Shown one piece after another: positions 1-4,686 of a stretch of 7,553 nt of DNA. The DNA lies in contig JAEXXR010000706.1 of NCBI GenBank assembly GCA_023405705.1, positions 1 through 7,553 on the forward strand, in the 5' to 3' direction. A program made the position numbers and the translations under genes. Below the pieces are notes generated by a model. It was not told the DNA's origin, did no database searches, and saw only the letters and a list, made by a program, of their open reading frames with translations. Source of the stretch: Actinomycetes bacterium (GTDB lineage Bacteria; Actinomycetota; Thermoleophilia; Solirubrobacterales; Solirubrobacteraceae). The first letter of the stretch is position 1. Each line of letters opens with the position of its first letter.

Positions 1-888
1 GCGCAGACCGCTGCGGGCGCCGGCAAGGCCGCCGGAGCCGGCGCCACCGCGCTGCCGCGCGCCCGCGCCGCCCGTCCGCGCACGACGACGCTGTTCAAGT
101 GGGAGCTGCTGAAGCTGCGCGCGCAGAAGCGCACCTATCTCGGCCTCGGCGCCGCGGTGATCGTGCCGCTGATCTTCATGGCGGCGCTGGAGGCGCAGGG
201 CAGCGGCCCCGACGAGGTCCCCTTCGGCCGCTACGTGACGCAGACCGGCCTCGCGATCCCGCCGGTGCTGCTGCTGTTCAGCTCGCTGTGGCTGTTCCCG
301 CTGATCGTCTCGCTGGTCGCCGGCGACATCGTCGCCAACGAGGACGGCAACGGCACGCTGAAGACGATCCTGACCCGCTCGGCAGACCGCCACCAGATCG
401 TCGTCGCGAAGGTCGCGGCGGCCTTCTCCTACGCGGTCGCGGCGCTCGCGCTGTTCGCCGGCACCGGCCTGCTGCTGGGCTGCCTGCGCTACGGCTTCGA
501 CCCGCTGACCTCGCTGTCGGGGACGACGATCGAGACCGGCCGCGGCCTGCTGCTGCTCGGCGCCGCGCTGCTCGCCTACCTGATCCCGGTGCTGGCGATC
601 GCCTCGATCGCGCTGTTCCTCTCGACCGTCACACGCAACTCCGCGGCGGCCGTCGTCGGCACGCTGATGTTCTCGCTGATCCTGCAGATCGTCGGGATCA
701 TCTCCGGCCTCGACGCCCTGCGCCCGTACCTGCTGTCGACCCAGTTCGACGCCTGGCAGGGCCTGCTGCGCGAGCCGATCGACTGGTCCCCGATCGTCCG
801 CTCCGCCTGGGTCTGCGCCCTCTACGCCGTCCCGTCGCTGATCGCCTCGCTGCTCGTCTTCATGCGCCGCGACGTCACCGGCGGCTGA
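1..888 (+). CDS. ABC-2 type transporter permease, 5' end outside the window
   Basis: This is the membrane subunit of an ABC transporter, probably an exporter working with an ATPase encoded upstream of the window. The frame is open from base 1 and gives 295 residues to a TGA. Residues 1-30 are an Ala/Gly/Arg-rich low-complexity stretch. Then comes a short amphipathic cytosolic piece (FKWELLKLRAQKR, 32-44) typical of the N-terminal side of ABC-2 permeases. Six hydrophobic segments follow at about 46-63, 84-112, 135-162, 183-209, 214-236 and 266-288. The loop after segment 2 has the usual AGDIVANE...GTLKTILTR pattern. A GTG at 157 is open as an internal start but would remove the amphipathic piece, so the true start lies to the left. 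The Ala/Gly-rich N-terminus is unusual and may be a linker. Substrate cannot be told. Confidence 0.88.
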   Translation, partial: AQTAAGAGKAAGAGATALPRARAARPRTTTLFKWELLKLRAQKRTYLGLGAAVIVPLIFMAALEAQGSGPDEVPFGRYVTQTGLAIPPVLLLFSSLWLFPLIVSLVAGDIVANEDGNGTLKTILTRSADRHQIVVAKVAAAFSYAVAALALFAGTGLLLGCLRYGFDPLTSLSGTTIETGRGLLLLGAALLAYLIPVLAIASIALFLSTVTRNSAAAVVGTLMFSLILQIVGIISGLDALRPYLLSTQFDAWQGLLREPIDWSPIVRSAWVCALYAVPSLIASLLVFMRRDVTGG

Positions 889-890
889 TC

Positions 891-916
891 GGCGGCCGGC
901 GCTTCCGCCGGCCGCC
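891..916. terminator. Perfect 11-bp hairpin between convergent genes
   Basis: GGCGGCCGGCG at 891-901 pairs without mismatch to 906-916 around the 4-base loop CTTC. It begins 2 bases after the permease stop and ends 9 bases before the stop of the minus-strand gene at 926, so it can end transcription from both sides. There is no run of T on either side, so the intrinsic-terminator call rests on the stem and its position. Confidence 0.7.
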
Positions 917-925
917 ATTCGCGGC

Positions 926-1696
926 TCAATCCCACGTGACGGTGCGCGCGATCTCGACGACGTTGAGCTCGTTGATCGCACCATCGTCCTCGACGTCCAG
1001 CAGCAGGTGGCAGACCGGGCGATCAGCACCGGCGCCGGCCTCGACTGGGGCCTGCAGGCCGTCGGCGGCATCGAACAGCGAGACGAGGACGTGGCCGCAG
1101 TCGTACGCGCCGAGCAGCTCGTTCTCGCGGACCTCGATGCCCTCGTCGGCGAGCGCCTCCCGGAGCGTGACCGTCGTCGGCGACCGGTCCGCCTCCACGC
1201 GCGCCAACGCGACCGCGAGCCGATCCCAGGCCGCGCCTCTCACCGCGGGACCGGTCCGCACGGTCACGTCCGCCGCACTGCCGTCGCGAGCGGCGCGACG
1301 AGCCTCCCGCGACCAGTCCTCCCAGTCTCCGTCATCGTCGGAGTCGGGCCGCGACCACACGAACTCGCCGCTGCTCGGCCAAGGGGCAAGCCGCTGCGCG
1401 AGCATCGCGTCCTCGTCAAGCGGTGGCGGCGAGCTCCCGGGCGGCTGCCGCTCGCCGGCGGAGAACGCGCCGTACGCGCCGCCTTCCGCCTCCCGGTCGA
1501 CGAGCACGACCTCGGCCCGCTCACGCGCCCACCGCAGTGCCAGCGCGGGGTCGTCGACGCTCGCCTCCTCGATCGACCTGCCGGCCGCGGCGTCCTCCCG
1601 CTCGCTCTCGTACCAGGCGAGCAGGTATCTGACCACGGAGGGTCCCCAGCGCTCCTCCGTCACCCGAACCGAGCCACGACGCCGGTCAGCGTCCAT
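926..1696 (-). CDS. Hypothetical protein A, last gene of a three-gene operon, paralogue of the gene at 2237-2758
   Basis: I do not recognise a family. The product has 256 residues, is acidic, and has no signal peptide or membrane segment. Residues 83-130 form a Pro/Ser/Asp-rich, probably flexible region. Residues 157-209 align without gaps to residues 86-138 of the product of 2237-2758 (16 of 53 identical by my count). The shared pattern is LR-x-A-x4-G-x4-E-x-EL-x5-C-x-H-x-L-x2-LFD, including C200, H202 and L207-F208-D209. The segment ARERA (57-61) also has a counterpart there. Relative to the paralogue it carries about 50 extra N-terminal residues and a 20-residue insertion. The start is well fixed: ATG at 1696 shares one base with the stop of the gene before it (TGATG), with GAGGA at 1703-1707 six bases upstream. 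Function unknown. Confidence 0.75.
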   Translation of the reverse strand: MDADRRRGSVRVTEERWGPSVVRYLLAWYESEREDAAAGRSIEEASVDDPALALRWARERAEVVLVDREAEGGAYGAFSAGERQPPGSSPPPLDEDAMLAQRLAPWPSSGEFVWSRPDSDDDGDWEDWSREARRAARDGSAADVTVRTGPAVRGAAWDRLAVALARVEADRSPTTVTLREALADEGIEVRENELLGAYDCGHVLVSLFDAADGLQAPVEAGAGADRPVCHLLLDVEDDGAINELNVVEIARTVTWD

Positions 1697-2259
1697 CAGC
1701 AGTCCTCGTCAGCCGTGTCCGACAGCTCGGTCAGCTCGTTGGCCGGCGTGCTCGCGATCGTCCAGAGCGGCTCTTCGCTGTCGGCGGGCAGCCCGGACAG
1801 GACGATCTCCTTCGCCGCGGTCGGCGCGTCCGTGACGACCGCTGCGAAGCAGTCCCCGTTAACCGCTCCCAGCGTCGAACGATCACCGACGCGAGCACCG
1901 ATCCGCGGCGAGGGATCGGCGAGCCCTCCAGCGAACATCCACGTCGTCCGTCCGGCCGTCGTCACCTTCAACGGCCCGATGCTCCACTCGACCGCGGCGC
2001 GGTCGCTGTGCACCAGGAACTTCATCGGCTCTATGACCGGATCGTCCCCCACCACCCATCCACCGGCACGCCGTTCCAGCGGGAGCAACCGCGCGACGTC
2101 GTCCGAGACCTCCAGCGCCACCGCGCGGTCGCCGTCGACCGCGACCGCCGCCATCCCGCCCGCGCTCGCATCGAGTCGATCCGCTGCCGTGCAGGCGCGT
2201 CGCCATCGTTCAGGCCAGTTCAAGGGCGCACCCACCTCAATCGAACAGCACGACACCAT
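1696..2259 (-). CDS. Hypothetical protein C, middle gene of the three-gene operon
   Basis: No family recognised. It encodes 187 residues from the ATG at 2259, soluble, with an alternating hydrophobic pattern that suggests mostly beta structure in the middle. A WSIGPLKV segment near residue 91 is followed by a TTWMFAGGL segment. The C-terminal tail is acidic and ends in Asp-Glu-Asp-Cys. I see no similarity to its two neighbours, although those are related to each other. The start is uncertain: ATG 2259 overlaps the upstream gene by 23 bases and lacks a clear ribosome site; GTG 2235 lies one base after that gene's stop (TGAGGTG); a TTG further in precedes NWPERWRR. Its stop overlaps the next start as TGATG. 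The tight packing says it is co-translated with its neighbours and likely acts with them. Confidence 0.7.
   Translation of the reverse strand: MVSCCSIEVGAPLNWPERWRRACTAADRLDASAGGMAAVAVDGDRAVALEVSDDVARLLPLERRAGGWVVGDDPVIEPMKFLVHSDRAAVEWSIGPLKVTTAGRTTWMFAGGLADPSPRIGARVGDRSTLGAVNGDCFAAVVTDAPTAAKEIVLSGLPADSEEPLWTIASTPANELTELSDTADEDC
1703..1707 (-). promoter_or_regulatory. Shine-Dalgarno site of protein A
   Basis: The minus strand reads GAGGA followed by a 6-base spacer and the ATG at 1696. It sits inside the last codons of the preceding gene, so translation of the two genes is probably coupled. It also supports the minus strand as the coding strand here, against the long open frames on the plus strand. 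Confidence 0.7.
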
Positions 2260-2758
2260 CGTGCTGCATCACCGAGATCGACGCAATCCTCTCCGCGTCG
2301 TACCGCGCCAGCAGGAAGGCGACGGCGTCGCGGCGAGATGTGTAGTCGAACAGCGCCAGCAGCTCATGGGCGCAGGCCGCTCCGGAGCCGAGCTCGTCTT
2401 CCCCGGCGAACAGACCGTGCTTCTCGAACGCGACGCGCAGCGAATCGATGTCGGTTCGGCGAGCGGCAGCGTCATCCAGCACGCGGTCGAACCGCTCGCG
2501 CCATGTGCCCGCGAAGATCTTCCCGCTCGTGAACGGCGGTTCGCTGAACGACTTGCTCGACGTCTCGCGCACGGCGTGGCCCGACGGCTCCTCCCATATG
2601 TCGCCGACAGTCACCTCGACTGCGCTCGCGCGTCGGAACTCCTCCACCTCGACCGCGTACCAACTCGCCTCATAGAAGGCCTGTCCGTCCGGCTCCGCTC
2701 CCTCGACGACGTAGACCAAGCCGGATCGCGCGCGCTCGCGAGCGATGTCGCTACCCAT
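2237..2758 (-). CDS. Hypothetical protein B, first gene of the three-gene operon, paralogue of protein A
   Basis: No known family recognised. It encodes 173 residues, soluble, with no signal peptide. Residues 86-138 match residues 157-209 of protein A with identical spacing: W86, L107-R108, A110, G115, E120, E122-L123, C129, H131, L133 and L136-F137-D138. The N-terminal ARERA at 6-10 matches ARERA at 57-61 of A. The protein ends in a strand-like tail (VMQHDGVVLFD) where A ends in VVEIARTVTWD, so both finish hydrophobic then Asp. Composition is ordinary for a folded protein, unlike the Arg/Pro/His-rich antisense frame. The start at ATG 2758 has only a weak ribosome site. The frame stays open for ten codons upstream to a TGA at 2789-2791, beyond which a remnant reads on in the same frame, so this gene may be N-terminally shortened relative to A. 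Confidence 0.72.
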   Translation of the reverse strand: MGSDIARERARSGLVYVVEGAEPDGQAFYEASWYAVEVEEFRRASAVEVTVGDIWEEPSGHAVRETSSKSFSEPPFTSGKIFAGTWRERFDRVLDDAAARRTDIDSLRVAFEKHGLFAGEDELGSGAACAHELLALFDYTSRRDAVAFLLARYDAERIASISVMQHDGVVLFD

Positions 2759-2788
2759 CTCGACTGCCGCAGTTCTCAGATGAGCGTT

Positions 2789-2923
2789 TCAGGCGTCCTC
2801 GTCCCACTGGACAACTTCCAATTCGAAACCCCAGCGCAGCCGAACGACCCACCCCCCGCATCGGCCCCCGGTCCCGCGCTGAGCCGACGGCCAATGCTTG
2901 TGGCCGGCCAAGCCCTCACGACA
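2789..2923 (-). pseudogene. Possible gene remnant in frame upstream of protein B
   Basis: Between a TAA at 2924-2926 and a TGA at 2789-2791 the minus strand encodes 44 residues ending WGFELEVVQWDEDA. This reads like a genuine protein C-terminus, but there is no ATG or GTG start (only a TTG) and no ribosome site. It is in the same frame as protein B. Residues 21-44 loosely resemble the N-terminal part of protein A around its WGPSVVRYL segment, and the distance to the shared ARERA motif is close (39 positions here including the stop, 41 in A). Alternatively its ELEVVQ tail mirrors ELNVVE near the end of A, making it the tail of a lost third paralogue. It could also be chance. Confidence 0.3.
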
Positions 2924-3034
2924 TTACACCTCGCTCGGGCCGATCGTCGGAACCAGATGAGGACTGCTGAGTCCTAGGCAACATCGATAGTGCTGCTCGC
3001 CTGTTGAGTCTGTGAACAGCGCAGTTGCAGCGAT
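2924..3034. other. Low-GC gap without a supported gene, with a small hairpin
   Basis: No gene is supported here. Bases 2941-3000 are 34 of 60 G+C by my count, far below neighbouring genes. A perfect 6-bp stem (AGGACT, 2960-2965; AGTCCT, 2970-2975) closes a GCTG loop, and a weaker 5-bp stem pairs 3001-3005 with 3015-3019. A promoter for the operon starting at 2758 might lie in this gap or just downstream, but I cannot point to convincing -35 and -10 boxes. Confidence 0.4.
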
Positions 3035-3064
3035 GGTCCGGCGGCCGTGGCCGACCGCCGGACC
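3035..3064 (-). terminator. 10-bp hairpin after the secreted-protein gene
   Basis: GGTCCGGCGG (3035-3044) pairs perfectly with CCGCCGGACC (3055-3064) around a 10-base loop. It begins 20 bases past the stop codon at 3085 in the direction of that minus-strand gene. No T-run follows, so it is terminator-like by stem and place only. It would separate this gene from the operon at 926-2758. Confidence 0.6.
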
Positions 3065-3084
3065 GTCAGACGCGAGGCCGCGCC

Positions 3085-3861
3085 TCAGCCGACCGTCACC
3101 GCTCTCGTGACCGCGCGGCCGTCGGCGCCGGTGGAGATCAGCAGCCATCTGCCGCGGGCCAGTCTCGGGACGATCACGTTGTCGACTCTCGGCGAGATCC
3201 AGCCGACGAGGGTGCGCGGCGCGCCGGCCCAGCGGACCTCTCTCGCTCTTCTCGTGCGCAGCAGTCTGTTGGCCTGCGCGACGCTCTGGCCCTTCGCCAG
3301 TCTCGCCACTCTCAGGTCGCGCACCTGGCCGCCCGCGTTGTAGACGCCGAGCGACTCGCCGGCTCTCAACTGGCCCGGACCGGTGATCGCGCTGTCGCGC
3401 AGCGAGACGACCGCGCCCGGGGCCGGCGCGACCTCGCCGTTGGCGACGGCGCCCGCGGTGAAGCCGCCGGGGACGTAGCCGTCCTTGCCGCGGATCACGA
3501 TCGAGTGCCAGCCCGGCGTCAGGTTGGCGGTGACGACATGCGGCTGGCCCGGACGCGTGACGCCGGCCATCACGAGCGTCCCCCAGCTAGACAGCTGCTT
3601 GACGGTCTGCTTGTAGGCGTTGTTGGCGAAGTAGCCGCTGTCCTTGCCGGGCTTCAGCTTCACGACGACGAACTCAAGCGGCTTGTGGCCTCTGACGGTC
3701 GTCTCCATCCAGCCGTGTCTCTGCGCCTGATCCCCTTCGACGTTGACGTTCTTGGAGACGTCGAAGGTGACGGCCATCGAGCCGGCGGCGCTCGCGGTGG
3801 AGGCGCCGAGCAGGGAGAGGGCGACTGCGAGGGGCAGCGCGCGCCGGGTTCTTGCAAGCAC
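3085..3861 (-). CDS. Secreted protein with two cupredoxin-like halves, function unknown
   Basis: The product has 258 residues from a GTG start backed by AAAGGA six bases upstream. A Sec signal peptide is clear: basic LARTRR, hydrophobic core 8-20, and a likely cut after A25 (ASA). The mature protein looks like two similar beta-sandwich units, about 29-125 and 150-258. Both show hydrophobic-VKL/ARL-x2-G (V67-G72; V185-G191), a helical Asn-containing stretch, then a strand, and L-x2-G-x-W-hydrophobic (L114-W118; L234-W239). The phrase on residues 158-190 (AITGPGQLRAG...VRDLRVARL) resembles cupredoxin-like secreted actinobacterial proteins. The mature chain has no cysteine and no evident copper-ligand set, so a copper role is not supported. 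Fourteen of 25 Arg codons are AGA, odd for this base composition. It is probably extracytoplasmic and structural or binding. Confidence 0.82.
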   Translation of the reverse strand: MLARTRRALPLAVALSLLGASTASAAGSMAVTFDVSKNVNVEGDQAQRHGWMETTVRGHKPLEFVVVKLKPGKDSGYFANNAYKQTVKQLSSWGTLVMAGVTRPGQPHVVTANLTPGWHSIVIRGKDGYVPGGFTAGAVANGEVAPAPGAVVSLRDSAITGPGQLRAGESLGVYNAGGQVRDLRVARLAKGQSVAQANRLLRTRRAREVRWAGAPRTLVGWISPRVDNVIVPRLARGRWLLISTGADGRAVTRAVTVG

Positions 3862-3867
3862 GGTGAA

Positions 3868-3873
3868 TCCTTT
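3868..3873 (-). promoter_or_regulatory. Shine-Dalgarno site deciding the GTG start at 3861
   Basis: The minus strand reads AAAGGA, then six bases, then GTG. No ATG lies in frame nearby that would keep the signal peptide, so this site decides the start. Confidence 0.7.
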
Positions 3874-3878
3874 GGAGA

Positions 3879-3929
3879 GGGGGATGACCCCCGCAGGTAA
3901 GCGCCCCGCACCCCCCGCCCGAAAGGGGG
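3879..3929 (-). other. Hairpin-rich leader between vapC and the secreted-protein gene
   Basis: Two G/C hairpins sit in the 102-base gap. GGGGG (3879-3883) pairs with CCCCC (3888-3892) around a 4-base loop just before the ribosome site, and C-run 3911-3916 pairs with GGGGG (3925-3929) around an 8-base loop. The one nearer 3964 may end the vapBC transcript. The one nearer 3861 could modulate translation of the secreted protein. No known riboswitch class fits on this strand. Confidence 0.4.
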
Positions 3930-3963
3930 ACCCTCCTCAATCGTGCCATGTCCTCGCGAGCCG

Positions 3964-4371
3964 TCAGCGGGACGGGTCGAGCAGCCGCAGCCCTCTGAAG
4001 TGCCTGCGCGAGAAGCCGCGGTCGCGCGTGAGCAGCTGATCGGCGTGGACGGCCGCGTGGCCGCCGATCAGGAAGTCGGCGATCACGCGCGCGCGTCTCC
4101 CGCCCGCTCTGCGGTATGCGCGCCACGCGCCGGCCGCCGCGAACGACGCCTCCTCGTCGAGCGGCGAGAGGCGGACGCCCAGCCGTCCCAGCGCGTCGGC
4201 GGCGCGCCGGTCGGTGGGGAAGCAGGCCGCGGTCTCCGCCCAGACGACGTCACAGGCGATGAGCGCCCCGTCGCGCAGGCACGCCTTCAAGGCCATGCGC
4301 GACGACTCGCCGTGGACCGGGTCGCCGCCGAAGACGTCGAGCAGCACGCTCGTGTCCACGGCGGTGATCAT
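3964..4371 (-). CDS. vapC: PIN-domain ribonuclease toxin, VapC type
   Basis: This is the toxin of a type II toxin-antitoxin pair; PIN-domain VapC proteins cut RNA using Mg2+ or Mn2+ held by acidic residues. The 135-residue length is typical. The acidic set is complete: D6 in AVDTSVLLD, E46 in WAETA, D99 in ADFLIGGHA and D117 in TRDRGF, so the enzyme looks active. Its ATG overlaps the antitoxin stop as ATGA (4368-4371), giving translational coupling with antitoxin made first. The N-terminal MITAVDTSVLLD is the usual PIN start, so the start is firm. RNA target cannot be read from sequence. The stop at 3964 is about 100 bases ahead of the secreted-protein gene on the same strand, with a hairpin between. 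Confidence 0.93.
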   Translation of the reverse strand: MITAVDTSVLLDVFGGDPVHGESSRMALKACLRDGALIACDVVWAETAACFPTDRRAADALGRLGVRLSPLDEEASFAAAGAWRAYRRAGGRRARVIADFLIGGHAAVHADQLLTRDRGFSRRHFRGLRLLDPSR

Positions 4372-4589
4372 GCGCCGTCGCGCAGCTCCGCGAGCAGGAC
4401 GTCAGTCGAGGCGCCGGTGTCGAGGATCCCGTAGACCGCGTCGACCGGATCCTCGGCCAGCCGCTTGCGGGCCACGAGCCGCCCACGCTCGGCCTCGAAG
4501 TCGAGCACCTCGCCGGGACGTATCCCGAGGCGGTCGCGCAGCGCCTTCGGGATCGTCACCTGCCCCTTCTCGGATACCACCGCTTTCAT
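4368..4589 (-). CDS. vapB: SpoVT/AbrB-fold antitoxin, VapB type
   Basis: This is the antitoxin partner of the PIN toxin and likely represses the operon. The swapped-hairpin DNA-binding fold is evident in MKAVVSEKGQVTIPKALRDR followed by LGIRPGEVLDFE. The C-terminal 30 residues (DPVDAVYGILDTG...LLAELRDGA) would bind and block the toxin. I chose ATG 4589 (73 residues) because family members normally begin directly before KAxVSEKGQVTIPK. In addition, TACGCT lies six bases upstream as a leaderless -10. A second ATG at 4610 adds MNRYAPS and gives 80 residues. It cannot be excluded, as neither start has a Shine-Dalgarno site. The longer start would place one operator repeat inside the coding region. 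Confidence 0.9.
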   Translation of the reverse strand: MKAVVSEKGQVTIPKALRDRLGIRPGEVLDFEAERGRLVARKRLAEDPVDAVYGILDTGASTDVLLAELRDGA

Positions 4590-4615
4590 ACTTGGAGCGT
4601 AGCGATTCATACTTG
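4585..4615 (-). promoter_or_regulatory. vapBC promoter-operator: two 10-bp direct repeats around a -10 box
   Basis: On the plus strand TTCATACTTG occurs at 4585-4594 and again, identical, at 4606-4615. The spacing is 21 bp, two helical turns, so bound dimers would lie on one face. On the minus strand each copy reads CAAGTATGAA and contains an ATG in vapB frame. Between them TACGCT (4596-4601, minus) fits the TANNNT -10 used by leaderless actinobacterial promoters and ends six bases before ATG 4589. VapB-type antitoxins commonly repress their own promoter. That these repeats are its operator is inference. Confidence 0.6.
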
Positions 4616-4686
4616 ACCGGTCTACCAGAGGGATGTGGGATCGCTCCCGCGCAGGTCCACGGCGGCCGAGCGCGAATCCAGGCCCG

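Noticed and set aside
99..1835. A 578-codon open frame on the plus strand
   Set aside because: It crosses the ABC permease gene in another frame and then runs antisense to gene A. It is Arg/Ala/Ser-rich throughout, a typical high-GC shadow.
926..2923. Reading the unknown operon as toxin-immunity genes
   Set aside because: Small soluble acidic proteins in a compositionally odd patch suggest it, but no toxin domain or export marker is present nearby, so I kept it as speculation only.
1007..2977. A 656-codon open frame on the plus strand antisense to the three-gene operon
   Set aside because: Its product is rich in Arg, Pro and His with no domain pattern. The minus strand gives ordinary compositions, a good ribosome site at 1703-1707, stop/start overlaps and two mutually related proteins.
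2924..3148. A 74-codon minus-strand frame ending PTIGPSEV
   Set aside because: Its first half overlaps the end of the secreted-protein gene in another frame and crosses the terminator hairpin; no ribosome site or recognisable domain.
3861..3906. Plus-strand resemblance to part of a cobalamin riboswitch (GGTGAATCC then CCCCCGCAGGTAAGCG)
   Set aside because: The ACTGT core and B12 box are missing, and no plus-strand gene follows for over 700 bases. The same bases on the minus strand form a normal ribosome site for the gene starting at 3861.
4633..4686. Upstream ATG extending the membrane protein by 18 residues
   Set aside because: The added residues are a polar Arg/Pro tail, the candidate ribosome site abuts the ATG, and ATG 4687 gives a normal N-terminus.
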